From Zygnema cylindricum (taxonomy: Eukaryota > Streptophyta > Zygnematophyceae > Zygnematales > Zygnemataceae): 64,000 nt of DNA. The stretch lies in the NCBI GenBank assembly GCA_037447655.1, contig JBBHKE010000288.1, positions 1-64,000 on the forward strand, in the 5' to 3' direction. Under the pieces are notes generated by a model that did not search any database, was not told the DNA's origin, and was given only the letters and a program-made list of their open reading frames with translations. The position numbers were made by a program, and so were the translations under genes. This document shows, one piece after another, positions 1 to 11,320 of the stretch (positions are counted from its first letter, which is position 1; every line of letters starts with the position of its first letter).

Positions 1-35
1 TTTACAGTAGAGGATATTAACTTGCCAAATTAGAG

Positions 36-168
36 TACACCGCATAAATTAGAGTAAATTCCTTTCTGAAACAGTTATATCACATAAATTAGAGTAGATT
101 ACTCTAATTAATTTTTTCTCTTTTTTTACTCTAATTTTTTCATTACTCTAATTACGATGCGCGGTGTA
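36..168. repeat. MITE-like element with TACACCGC termini
   Basis: The left end reads TACACCGCATAAATTAGAGT and the right end is its approximate reverse complement, closing with GCGGTGTA. The interior is AT-rich with several copies of ACTCTAATT and no coding capacity. If the outer TA is the target duplication, this fits a small non-autonomous Tc1/mariner-type element. Related ends recur elsewhere in the window, which supports a mobile family. Confidence 0.5.
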
Positions 169-666
169 GTTGTACGAACACGTTTGCTGGCAGTTTATTT
201 TGACCAATTTTCCATCACGTCGTGCCAATTAGCGGCCTGTCACCTACGTGTATCCATTTTCATTGGATCCACGTAAGCTTATGTTCTGACGTTGACGATC
301 GTCAAAGATTCTTCAAGAGCAAAATCTGAATGTAATATCTGTACGAGCGGATGAAAATTATGACCTGTAAAAGCGTTTTAACATGTCAAATCTACACGTG
401 TTATTGTACGGATGGTACGTAATGCCTTAACTAGAAGCCGTTCGACGAAGGTCAATAGACTTCCAGGAAGGTCACCGGATTGCAAAACGGAGCGTGAGCA
501 AATTTTGGCGGTTTGCATCCATGTTGTCCGAAGGACACATGTCATTTTCCACGCGTAATATTATCATTGCTTAAAAATGAACATGTTTTTCTAAGGAAAA
601 AGGGTACAAAATGGTACATCGTAAATCGTTAATAGCGTAGAAGTTTTTTTAGCGTATAAGAATAAT

Positions 667-1392
667 TACACCGCGAATCGTTATTAGAGTCAAAGTTTAA
701 TTAGTGTTGTGAAAAAATTATCGTTATTAATGCTAATTACTAATTAGGAAATTGATTTTTTTTTAAAAAAAGGTGTATTCTAATTTTGGCGTTAATGCTA
801 ATTCAGTAATTTGGGAGATGCGAAAAAAGGAATAATCTCCGTACAATTGTGTACTTTAATATATGTATCCCTACAAAATACTAGAAATCGTACGTCGTCG
901 CGAAATATAAATATCCGTACATGTCAGACTAATTTACGTGTCAGACTAATCCCGTTTTTTGAGCGCACGTTCTTATGCGTGCGCGTCTAATTTAATTCAT
1001 TTTTTGTAAATTTTTATTTGAAAAGGTACATTTATGTACGGTCGGACACCGACCGTACACCACACTATTTAGATATAATTGTACTTTCGTTCTTTACTCT
1101 ATTTTGTACTTTAGATTAATTAACGTAAAGGAAAAATTATAATCATGTATCCTATTTAAGAAAAAATATCCAAATTTCAGGAACCCAAACTAGAGTTATA
1201 TACTCTAATAACGATTCGCGGTGTACCGTTATTAACGCTAATCGGGAATCTGGAAATTTTAAAAGAAATCATTTACTCTAATTAGTAATTAGGGTTTTTT
1301 TCAATTAGCATGGATAATTCTATTTGAGAATTTGGGAAAAATTTGGGGGAACCGAATTAGCGTTCAGTACGCTAATAACGATTCGCGGTGTA
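667..1392. repeat. Cluster of two adjacent or nested MITE-like elements
   Basis: The left end at 667 reads TACACCGCGAATCGTTATTA. Matching right ends (ACGATTCGCGGTGTA) occur twice, ending at 1225 and at 1392. The segment 1224-1392 begins TACCGTTATTAACGCTAA and may be a second copy sharing the boundary TA. There is no coding potential. Confidence 0.45.
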
Positions 1393-2211
1393 CCATAACG
1401 TACGGCGTCCAGTAAACAAGCCCACTTTTTGCTGATGGATTATTTTTATGTTTCACCTTTCGAAAACATTTCATCGGCGTCTCCACGCGCGGTGTCAAAT
1501 AGGGTGTTAGCGGACATCCGTACACACCCGAATTTTAGGCGGGCTTAAGGGGACACCTCAAAGTGTACAGTCTTCGTACCATACTTTTTCGGAAGAGTCT
1601 ATTTACAAAATTTAAGGTGTCTGCCTAGCAGGTCTCAAGCACTCGCGACTTGGCAACGGCTTCTTTCAACGTAACTTCATCGCAAGTGCGACTTTGGTTG
1701 TCTCTATCCGGTATGCAATTAGAATATGCCACGCGGTGCATCCCCTGGTTTTGGTACTTTGTGACGGTGAGAAGAGGTGCAGGCGGTGACGTGACGATGT
1801 ACACCGCAGATGACGTTCAGAAGAAATCCCGGATTGTGGATCCAATAAAATGCCTGCGGCAGCTGCGGTACTGCCACGTAGGAAAGCTCGGTTTGACCGT
1901 TGGAATGAAAGTACAGCGAATAGAACCTCTGTACTTTTCTGACGACCTCTACAGTACAGTACTGTAGTGTACTGTACTGTGATGAAATCTTACCACTTCC
2001 GTGATGATTGTACGGACACCTTTGAATCGCTATTAGCGTCGATGTTTGCTTTCGCCCTTGAAAATATCTTCTATTCTTTTCGCTCACGTATTCGGATTTC
2101 CGTTTGGAGACCGCCATTTGGAAGGTAGGATCTTTATCTCTCAGTTTCAACCGTCAGATTTACAATTTGGCACGTATGCAGGAAAATGAGAATAGTTTTA
2201 AGTGGCGAAAA
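1393..2211. other. Intergenic, no gene seen
   Basis: Short overlapping reading frames occur on both strands, but none resembles a known protein. GTAC-containing words are frequent. A single unpaired MITE-type end (ACACCTTTGAATCGCTATTA) lies near 2010-2035. Confidence 0.5.
1951..1980. repeat. 30-bp interrupted palindrome
   Basis: The arms ACAGTACAGTAC and GTACTGTACTGT are exact reverse complements around a 6-nt centre TGTAGT. A nearly identical perfect version sits at 14129-14158. Confidence 0.75.
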
Positions 2212-3440
2212 TGAGCGTGCCGGTATCGTGGGAGACGAGGGTTTCAGTTGGCTGCACCAATCCCGGAGATTGCATATCCGATGATCTTTCCAGATCCGCT
2301 GATTTTGAAGCGTCAGTGGAGAACACGTGGTAGCTGCGGAGGGTGGCGGATATGATAATACCACGACATTTATCCGCACGCGTAAAAACATGATCGAACG
2401 GTCAGATTATTCGGCGGAAAAACAAGGAGGTAAATTTCTGTACTTTTATCAAAATATCGGGCCAGCGATTTCGGTGACACGAAGAACAAGAATGTACTTT
2501 GTCGTATTTTCTGCCACGAGGCGGTACGTAACTACAGTACGTCCTACAGATTCGCAGTCGCACTTCTGTCCATGTCGGGACACGCCAGTTTACGTCACAG
2601 ACAAGCAACATACGTACACAGATCATGATTCTCCTGTAACACGCAACAGATCTGTACGGATGCCATCGCAGTCGAATGTTCCAGTTCGCTTCACATGCAA
2701 GCAACATGACTAGTATACAGCGACCGTGATTTCTCCGTACACCAGGTGGTTTACCGTACAGTCAACTTCACAGACAAGCAACGTCGCTGTACGGCCAACA
2801 CGGTTTCCGTGGCACGCGTTTACGAGATTCTGACGTCAGCCTTGTTACAAATACAGTACAAGAACCGTACCGTACGGCCAGCTTTTTGGATCGAAATATC
2901 GCAGATCTATGACAGTGTTAAGTTGAAAACTGACACCAACAAAATCATAAAGCGTTGAATGCCAGTTTAAAAGTTTTAACCACCAGTTTCAACTTTTTGA
3001 CTTGTTCCGAAGGTTATGCTCATTTTTGTTCATTTTGAGTTTTTAGGATAAATAATTAAAAGAGCACCCCTCTATTTGGCAAGATGGGTTTATTTGTTTG
3101 ATTCTTTTTTGTTGTTAATAGTAAATTTCTCCCAAAATTGAGTTAAAATTGTTAAATACTTTGAGATTATTACCTTTGTAAGCAACAATCAACTGTTCTT
3201 AACACAAAATGAGTCCCCTTTTTGCCAAAAATTGAATTCACGCGGACATTAAGAACTATGCTTTTCGTTTCACAAAAAATGGTTATTATAAAAAGGTAGA
3301 CATAAATTTTAGTTTGGATGCCTTCAAGATACAGCACCATTTGAATTTTTTTTTTCAGTCTAGAGGAACTTCAACACTAAAATGGAAGTTGATGTACCCT
3401 TTATCAAAAGAGCTTTTTTTTTCTGAACTGTTCTTAATTG
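2212..3440 (+). repeat. Long inverted repeat, left arm (IR1-L)
   Basis: This stretch matches the reverse complement of 12165-13463 over its whole length with scattered substitutions and indels. Landmarks shared in the same order are GAGCGTGCCGGT, GATTTTGAAGCGTCA, TGACCGTTCGATCATG, GATCTGCGATATTTCG and TTTAGTTTGGATGCC. The arm contains about three degenerate copies of a roughly 80-100 bp subunit with the core ACAGACAAGCAAC (near 2600, 2690 and 2770). No convincing protein is encoded. Confidence 0.7.
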
Positions 3441-4009
3441 GACTGAAAATGACGTGGCGATAGAAGTATGAAGTATTTGGAATGATACCCATTTTAATTA
3501 AAGATCGTGTGAGTTTACTTTGATGGAAGAGTGACATTGCGACTATGGGCAAGTGGGATGTTAGTTCAGAGTCGGTTGGCTTTTGAATGTTACCATTCTA
3601 CGGAGTTAGTCGAGATACTTCATATTTATTAGCGTTTGGGCGGTATAGTTCGAGTGTGTGAGTGATGGTAAATAGGAGATCTCCACTGCGTAATGTAATT
3701 AAATTAAACATTGGGGGAAAAATTTAACGACTCAATGTGATTCATTTCATTTTTTTTTTATTCCGCTTTTTTTGATGTAATGTCCTCGTTACTTGCTGGA
3801 GTCAGCATGGTTCGTAATCGAGATGCTTTCATCTCTCGAATGGTAGACATTGTAACAAGGGCGACGATGAGGAGAGGTGAAACAAGTGTGACAAGAGTCA
3901 CGAGCAAGAGGTTGTCCATCGCATTTATGGATAAGGGAACCCGTGTTAACAATACTAAGCTATATACCTATATAATAATAAGTTGAATGGCACTGCGTCA
4001 ATTGATTAC
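3441..4009. other. Intergenic, no gene seen
   Basis: AT-rich spacer. Overlapping 64-68 codon frames on opposite strands around 3758-3986 show no recognisable motif and are not called. Confidence 0.5.
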
Positions 4010-4290
4010 AAAGTGGCGGCGGCGGGAGAGAAAGGCCCGGAGTTAATCTTAAATATACATTGAGAAGGGAATTGGAGGAGAAGTATGTTTAGCTTCCAAG
4101 TAGATTTTTTGAGGGAAATAGATTTTAACAGAGTTGAAGCCAAACTTGTTGTCAAAAAATTTACAATATTGGCACGCAATTGCCAGCGATAGTGTTCCCG
4201 AATACATGAGAAAAGAAAAGGTTTCCATTTATCATATGGACAAGAATAAAAACTCTAGTAGATGAATAAAATCTAGTAGTAATAAACTCA
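4010..4290 (+). repeat. Short inverted repeat, left arm (IR2-L)
   Basis: It is similar to the reverse complement of about 6140-6425, with shared blocks GGCGGGAGAGA, TGAGAAG, TATGTTTAG, AACTTGTTGTCAA and CATTTATCAT. The match is diverged, by eye roughly 70-75 percent. Confidence 0.6.
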
Positions 4291-4302
4291 AAGAGTCTTA
4301 GA

Positions 4303-4565
4303 ATGGAAGGCCAATGCAACTCATATGTCTACAAACAAGTGATGAATATAACTTCCTTGGCTGCACAACTGCTAATCATAGCTCGACTCGCTACAATATC
4401 GCAATTCGAACAGGTGAGCAATTCTCGGGTGGTCACAGCTGCCACTTCACTCGGGGCCCCACTTCACTCGGGGCCCCTTTATCTGGCGTGCGCGCAAAAC
4501 TTCCGGCTTTCCACGCGTGCGGTGCGATGCCACAGATGTCACTCTCCATGGGTGCAATGCAATGC
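4303..4565 (+). repeat. Direct repeat, copy 1
   Basis: The segment beginning ATGGAAGGCCAATGCAACTC resembles 6442-6760 in the same orientation; shared blocks include GTGAGCRRTTC, CGGGTGGTCACA and TTTCCACGCGTGCGGTGCGA. An 88-codon frame and a 103-codon frame exist here but look like by-products of the repeat. The phrase CACTTCACTCGGGGCCCC is tandemly duplicated at about 4443-4478. Confidence 0.55.
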
Positions 4566-5590
4566 CTAAAAAACCCCAAACCCTTAAAAAATATTAAAAA
4601 CCCTAAAAACCCTAAAAAACAGTAAAACCCTAAAAACCTCGCATGCGGGCCTTGGAAGGGTCCTCTGGACCTTAGAAAATCCTAAAATTCTCTAAAACCC
4701 AAAAACCCTACTAACCCTCAAAACCATGTTTTTATTTATACTTGGTCTTTTCAATTATTTATCGCCAACTTACGAGCCCTGGTAGAGTCCGCTGGACCTT
4801 AGAAATTCCTAAAATACTCAAAAACCCCAAAAACCCTAAAATCCCAAAAAAAACCCTAAAATTCTAATAACCCTCAAAAACCCTTTTTTTATATATATTT
4901 GGTCATTTTAATAATTTATCCCCAGCATACGAGCCCTGGAAGGGTCCTCTAGACCTTAGAAAATGCTAAAATACTCTAAGACCCAAAAAACCCTAAAACT
5001 CTAATAACCCTCAGAAACCCTTGTTTTGTATAAATTTGGTCTTTTGAATTATTTATCCCCAGCATACGAGCCCTGGAAGAGTCCTCTAGACATTAGAAAA
5101 TCCTAAAATACTCAAAGACCCGAAAACCCTAAAAAACCCTAAAACCCTAATAACCCCCAGAAACCATATTTTTAATTAAATTTGGTCTTTTCACTTGTTT
5201 ATCCCCAGCGTACAAGCTCTGAAAGGGTCCTCTGGACCTTATAAAATCCTAAATTTCTAAAAAATCCGAAATACCCTAAAAAACCCTAAAAACCCTAAAA
5301 AAACCATAAAACCCTAATATCCCTCAGAAACCCCTTATTATACAAATTCGGTATTTTTTATTGTTTATCCCAAGCGTACGAGCCCTGAAAGGGTCCTCTA
5401 GACCTTAGAATATCCTAAAATACTTAAAAATCCGAAAACCCTAAAAAATCCCTAAAATACCTCAAAAGACTAATAACCCTGAGAAACCCCTATTTTTATT
5501 TAAATTCGGTTTTTTTAATTATATATCCCCAGCGTACGAGCCCTGGAAGGGTCCTCTGGACCTTAGAAAATATTTAAATACTCAAAAAAC
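4566..5590 (+). repeat. Interstitial CCCTAAA-like minisatellite, about 7 units
   Basis: The core GAGCCCTGGAAGGGTCCTCT recurs near 4647, 4774, 4931, 5068, 5213, 5380 and 5538, a period of about 127-167 bp. Between cores lie irregular CCCTAAA, CCCTAAAA and CCTAAAATACTC runs like plant telomere repeats, plus an AT-rich part with TTTGGTCTTTT. It is embedded between other sequences, so it is interstitial and not a chromosome end. Confidence 0.75.
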
Positions 5591-6139
5591 CGAAAAGAAA
5601 TGGAAGGAAAAAACCACATGTATTATAGTATTTATACAAATAATATTTCGTTCTCGTGTTAGCCAATATTATTTGCAAGACAAATGTGTCGTGCAAAAAT
5701 GTATTTGTCAATTTTTAACATAAATCATGCATAGACTAAATACTGTTTACACCTATACCTGTGCATATTTTGTATATTACTTTGTGGATTATTTCACGAT
5801 AATCAGAACAGGTTTTCGAGTTCTATTGATATTCCTTTTTAATTGATACGTCTGCCTTTTGACTAATGCATATTATGCCGGTACCAATTCCCAATCGTTA
5901 TTCATTTATACTTGTACATTTGTTCAATCAATTGAGTTATTTGATTGTTCAATTCTTGTCAATTGTTATGTTGTTCAATTATACAATCTGAATTTTCATT
6001 GTTTGATGTGGGTTATACTTAGACTTATGCTCGTATGGACAAGTTGGACTCGTTGAGGTGAGTATGTACTTAAAAAGAGGCAATTTGTTTCGCATGTACC
6101 TTAGTGTCGGAAGAGGAGAGAAACTTACTAATTATAAAG
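5591..6139. other. AT-rich spacer, no gene seen
   Basis: A 65-codon frame at 5859-6056 is hydrophobic and low in information. Nothing identifiable is present. Confidence 0.4.
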
Positions 6140-6425
6140 TATTCCACCTCAAATTTTATTCATTCATGTACACATGATAAATGAAAATTTGTTTTCTCAC
6201 AAATAGGGAACACAATCGGTAGCAAATGCTTGACATGATTAGAATTTTCTTGACAACAAGTTCGGCTTTAACTCTTTTAAAATCGAAAATCCCAAAAAAA
6301 ACCAATTGAAATCTAAACATAATTCTCTTGCACTTCTCTTCTCAATTGGTATTTAGGATCCACCGAGCTAATTACGGGTCTCTCTCCCGCCACTGCCATA
6401 ACATGATCCACTATCATGTCGCCAT
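6140..6425 (-). repeat. Short inverted repeat, right arm (IR2-R)
   Basis: Reverse-complement partner of 4010-4290. It contains CTTGACAACAAGTT and TCTCTCCCGCCACTGCC, the mirror images of blocks in the left arm. Confidence 0.6.
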
Positions 6426-6429
6426 TTAC

Positions 6430-6760
6430 CATTTTTCAAATTGGATGGCCAACATAATTCAAATGTATATAAACAAGTGCTAAATCAAACGTCATTCAAT
6501 ACGGAACCGCTAATAAACTCAAATCGCTCCACAATCGCGGTTCGAACAGCGGAACGCAATAGGAACGAGCCAGAGGTCGCAAAAGTCAAAATTTACGATA
6601 CCCGAATCCGACAATTTTATTTTCGAGCGGGTGAGCGGTTCACGGGTGGTCACAACAGCCACTTTACTCGAGTCCTCTTCATCTGGCGCGCGTACAGAAC
6701 CTCAGACTTTCCACGCGTGCGGTGCGATTCCACGGATGTCAAACTCCACGCGTACGGCTG
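6430..6760 (+). repeat. Direct repeat, copy 2, with a 207-codon frame
   Basis: Direct partner of 4303-4565. A 207-codon frame (6441-7064, beginning MDGQHNSNVYKQ) starts here and runs into GC-richer DNA. The partner copy begins MEGQCNSYVYKQ but is soon out of register, so the similarity is of the DNA and no conserved protein is evident. I do not call a gene. Confidence 0.45.
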
Positions 6761-8599
6761 CGATTCAACGATTTCATTTCGACCAGAATGCCTAGCAATC
6801 GTTGACCTGAATGTTTCGCACCTGCGAGGTTTGTCGAATATTGGTACGGACTATGTTCTTTCGGTTGGGGCGCTGACCGCTATCGATCGGTCAACTGATG
6901 AGCCGTACACTGTTTTCAACCGAGAGGAAATTCGCCGATCTCTTTTTAGCCAGCCAGACCGTACCGAAACCAGGGGAATGAAATTCAGTGCGAGTCACCA
7001 ATCGGACGTGTCGCATTTGGCCGTTCGACCGCACTCTCGCAAGGGAGAGCCGGCCGGCGGATGATGACGGTCGGCAAAAGTCCAAGAGCTGACGGCCAAT
7101 TTGGTCGAATTGCAGTCTCGTCGTCCCACGCGTGTGCACAAAGGACACTCCAGAACCACTGTAGCGTCGGTACACGGCGGGGTACAGTCCTGTACTTTCA
7201 AGGCACCGCTACAGTCGTATCCGGTGCTACAATACGCCTTTGCCGGCCGTCCACCGCAATTCGCCGCGTTTCTCCGCACGGAATTTTGAACCTGCCACAC
7301 GTCACGTCACAGCCAGTCAGAGAGGTGCCGCAGCCGACTGCACGCTTACAACCGTCGATCTAGTCAACGACAGATCTGGAGCTTCCAACTTTTCTCCCTC
7401 ACTTTTCAGCGACGGCTATCACTACGTCGAGCTGTGACTCGTACCCTCGCCGCAACTTTACTTGAAAAAGTTTGACAGTACTTTATTTAAATAGCTAGTT
7501 GGGACGACGGAATAAACTATCCAAGAAACAACTCACAAGGGATACATCCACTTTTACGACGGCCTAGAAAGAGAGTAAAAATAAGTTATCTCCCAAACTT
7601 GGTTGGAGCCTGGTAATGTGTGCCATGGCGATGAGCCACACTATTTTTTGTACGGATGCTGCGTGCAGTTTCGGAATGAGGAGCGACCGTGAGAAAATGT
7701 CAAACCGCGTGTCTGGTCGAACTTTGATGATGGTCTCTTCTGTTAAAAATTGATCAAGTGCTCCAATAGATGCTCATAAATAATAAGCTCATTAACACAG
7801 CGGAAGCTTTGAATAAACATTCTTACACATAAAACACTCACAGCTCACAAAAATCATAAAGGCCAAATATCAATATATTAAGCCTTAGCTTTTCAATACA
7901 ACCTCCCTCTCTCACTTTTAATGTGTCCTCCCCGCAGACACATGATGCATCTCTTCCTAAAGACTACATGATGCATCTCCCCAGACTGCATACTAAACTG
8001 ATGGAAAACACTCACTAAAATACCTTTTTAACGCCGACAACTCACGACCACTAACTCCACTAACTGAAAGCAGACGAGGGTGCCGAAGTCCACATGCGGC
8101 GTGCGCCTAAAAAGCATTCAAGCGCCGAAGCAAAGTGACACGCACTAAAAAGCATAGTCACCGTTTAAGACAACACGAACAAAACAGACTGGAACCAACT
8201 GAACCATGATACATAAATAATCTATGTACCGGCTGGTACCGAACCGCCGTACATTGAACGAACCAAAGGTACTCCAACACAAATCGCGAAACCATTCTCA
8301 AATCGAATCGCGCCACGCGAACCAAAACGTCGATAAATCTGCGGACGACCGATTCTCCACATCGAACCAAAACATGATTTCGGCTGATCCACCGATTCTT
8401 CCAATAATCCTAACATCTTCCACTTACTTCCCCCTCTGCGACTTTTTCCTTTCCCCGGACAACGACACCATCCCAAGCATCAGGTAAAATCCGAGACCCG
8501 ACTCGGCTTCTCCATTTGGGTGTGTTTCCATATTGAAAAATGGAAATCTGACTTCTTAACATTGGATTGGACCCTTAGCACATTGAGCTGGAAATCATC
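6761..8599. other. Intergenic, no gene supported
   Basis: 6761-7440 is GC-richer than its surroundings and has long overlapping frames in several phases, as expected of stop-poor DNA. 7441-8599 is ordinary intergenic sequence. No family was recognised. Confidence 0.4.
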
Positions 8600-8880
8600 A
8601 GCCTGGATGGAGAGGTTGGAGGAAGAGAGAGTGATGAGAACGAAGGTGGCCAGTATGGTGGGAGGCGGGAGAGTGAGATGGTGGGAGGCGGGAGATAGGT
8701 AGGGAGAAATGGAGGGAGGGAGGGAGGGAGGGAGATAGGTAGGTAGGGAAATAGGTAAGTAGGTGTGAAGGTAGGCAAGTATAGAGCGGTGAAAACGGGA
8801 ACGGGTAAGGGGGAGAAGGGGTGGAAAGGGATAGGGGATGAGGGGAAGGGAGTGGGGAGGAGGATATAGGGAATAAGCGG
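8600..8880 (+). repeat. GGGA/GGTA purine-rich simple repeat
   Basis: Long run of GGGAGGCGGGAGA, GGGAGGGAGGGAG and ATAGGTAGGTAGG variants. The complementary strand gives spurious Pro/Ser-rich frames. Confidence 0.8.
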
Positions 8881-9959
8881 GGGATTTGATAGAGGCGGGA
8901 TGGTGGGTACAATACTTTTTCGGCCTTCTCCTATTTCCCCTCTCTTCCCTCTCGCCTCTTCTCCCCACCCCCTTTTGTCTTTCCCTCACTTTTGTTCTCA
9001 CTTTTTCACTTTCTCTACCTCATCACGTCTCCCGTTCCTTGCATCTGCTTTTCCCTTATTATAGCTAAACCCCTTTGCTGTTTCAGCCGTAGCTGGAAAT
9101 TAGCAATTTTTGCAGCGAAATTATAATTTTTGAATGCTCATGAAATCCGCATAACAAGTCCGATCGGATTACGATTTATTTTTCAGTTTGTAAATAACCT
9201 TTGCTTTGAAAAATGGATCTTTCCGTCACTTTTCGAAATTTGTTTGAAACATGATTTTTTATTGAAACCATGCTTAAAAAACGGTTTATTCTTTTGCTGT
9301 CACATTTTGAAGCTCCATAAATTTCTTGAAACTCCACATTTTGTGAATTTTTTTTCCTTTGTTGTTCAATGTCCTCTTCTAATTCTGCATGCTAAAATGA
9401 CTGATTTTACTCAATCCGATTTTCTGTCCAGATATCAGAGTGTTGCATTGTTGCCGGTCATTTTGTGACGTATCTTTTAAAACTACATCGTTTAGTTTTT
9501 AGGGGAAATGTTTGACTTTTGATCTAAAAGTACTCTGGTAATGACACAAACTTTATGTTAACTTTTCCATTTAATATCAAAAGAGTTATTCCGAGGCTCA
9601 AAATGAACAGATTTGCATGTTGAATCACAATTTTCGCTTCCAAACGTCAAATTGTAGTATTGTACGTTTCTTGATCTTTCAAGTTAAAACAGTTCACGGT
9701 CTCAACAATAAGCTGTCATGGAATCATACCATCCTTTCATCAATCTCACCGTTGTCCATGTGCAAATTAGGATTCTCCATGCTTTGTTGAAATCGAATAA
9801 TCCGTACGACATACCGAGAAATAAAAATCTATGACGAAGTGCATAGAACACGAATCCTATTTTCCTTTCTACTTTGAAAATACAATGCATTATATTTAGC
9901 AATCTATCTATTCAATATGTTTGTTTCATACTCGCGTTCATTTAATAAAACACACATAG
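8881..9959. other. Intergenic, no gene supported
   Basis: Pyrimidine-rich to about 9060, then AT-rich. A 112-codon Phe/Leu-rich frame at 9130-9468 shows no motif. This interval could hide an upstream exon (signal peptide) of the pherophorin-like gene at 9960, but no candidate is convincing. Confidence 0.35.
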
Positions 9960-10131
9960 AACTGACGTAAAAGTTGTGGTACATTTTAATTTGGACTGAT
10001 CGACTGACACGGGAGTAGGGCCATACGTTATGGACTCTGTGAGTGGAGAGATTATTGAAGTCGATAGTTCCGGAGAAGCCTATTTCATCTGCTCGGATAA
10101 GGCCGGAACCAGCACTGGTGACCAGTTTTAT

Positions 10132-10167
10132 GTTAACGGACAACAAGCTGTTAACGGACAACAAGCT
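10132..10167 (+). repeat. Exact 18-bp tandem duplication
   Basis: Two perfect copies of GTTAACGGACAACAAGCT lie inside domain 1 and add six residues (V-N-G-Q-Q-A). The second domain has a single counterpart (Y-L-N-G-E-D-A-V). Confidence 0.9.
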
Positions 10168-10659
10168 CAGATCAGGTTCCGCACTTTTAACTCGGTGAGT
10201 TTCAAAAATTGAAAGAATCCGAAACAGAAATTTCGTGCCTGCCACCTGTGCATCTCTATGCTCCACACGGTTACAAGTCCATGTGTAAACTAGTGGATTT
10301 TCAATAACTAAAACAGTCCAGTGTCCAAACCTAATAGTTAATAATAGATTTAAATTCCATTAACATAGTAACGCCGTAACAGCTTGACAAGGATTGCAAG
10401 CTATTAGAACATAGTTAGATGGAGGCTTCTGGTATACAGTTTGGCATCTATCGCAGGCACCGAAGAGCTACTTCCAAAACTCCTGCTTTGTGATTCCTCT
10501 CACTGCGGTACAAATTCCGACCGACAACAGCGTCCTAAACCTCAACTTGGGTGACACATACCAAAAACTTTACCCCGACGAGCGCCGATGCCTTGTCTTT
10601 GGCACTGGCCCCTCAGTCGCACCGTGCAACTGTTTACCGTCCCTTAAAAATGTTCTTGT

Positions 10660-10890
10660 ATCACCTCCCCCTCCTTCACCTTCACCTCCTCCTCCTTCAC
10701 CTTCACCTCCCCCTCCTTCACCTTCACCTCCTCCTCCTCCTTCGCCGTCACCTCCTCCTCCTTCGCCTTCACCTCCTCCCTCACCTTCACCTCCTCCTCC
10801 TTCGCCGTCACCTCCTCCTCCTTTGTCTTCACCTCCTCCACCTTTGCCTCCTCCTCCGCCCCCTCCTTCACCACCGCCTCCTCCGGCATG
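10660..10890 (+). repeat. CCTCCTCCTTCACCTTCA-type repeat coding for SPPPP hinge
   Basis: Codon-level repeat of Ser-Pro-Pro-Pro-Pro units in the pherophorin-like gene. The opposite strand gives a spurious Gly/Glu-rich frame. Confidence 0.9.
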
Positions 10891-11320
10891 CAACTCCTCT
10901 TGCCCATCCGCTCCATTGGAGCTTTGCGACTTTTATTTCGCGGGATACAAAAGCAAAATTCTGACGATCGCAGTTGTAAATGGAGAGGGAACGAGCTTGA
11001 GTACGGGTTTGAGAACCAATAAAACAAGAGATGAGCTTGTCGTCGAGGTGGACGAGTCCGGTTCAGCTCTCTTCCGAGAATGTCCAACAATTACTAACTC
11101 TGTCAGAAATCAATTCTACCTAAATGGTGAGGATGCTGTTTTGAAAGCCCGGACCTTCCAAACAACACCAGGCATTGATTACTTCCGCAGCCGTTGCATC
11201 ATGTTGCCCATTACGGTGTTCAGAATCACCTATAAGGGTGTCGCTTTCAATTTTTTGGCGGACGATACGGAGAACCTCTTTGACACAACAAGGCAATGCG
11301 TGATGTTTAAGACGTTGTAG

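Larger units (their letters stand above)
9960..11320 (+). pseudogene. Pherophorin-like two-domain SPPPP-hinge extracellular protein, first domain broken
   Basis: The layout is domain, Pro-rich hinge, domain, as in pherophorins and other algal hydroxyproline-rich matrix glycoproteins. Exon a is about 9960-10194 and ends at a GTGAGT donor; exon b is 10457-11320 after a GCAG acceptor; phase is 0 across the intron. The halves are internal duplicates: GEIIEVDSSGEAYF / DQFYVNG / RTFN / YFQNSCFVIPLT / RRCLVF in domain 1 pairs with ELVVEVDESGSALF / NQFYLNG / RTFQ / YFRSRCIMLPIT / RQCVMF in domain 2. The hinge (about 10663-10887) is pure Pro/Ser and would be a hydroxylation and glycosylation target. 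Similarity to domain 2 continues upstream of the ATG at 10030 (the S-T-D-T-G stretch matches S-L-S-T-G), but a TGA at 9997-9999 interrupts that frame. No signal peptide was found. Assignment to the pherophorin family rests mainly on architecture and cysteines, so another algal wall-protein family is possible. Confidence 0.55.

Noticed and set aside
4566-5590. Chromosome end (true telomere)
   Set aside because: The units are irregular, have a non-telomeric core and are flanked by ordinary sequence on both sides.
6441-7437. Several 60-207 codon frames in GC-richer DNA
   Set aside because: Overlapping frames in several phases and both strands, no motif, and only DNA-level similarity to the repeat copy at 4303.
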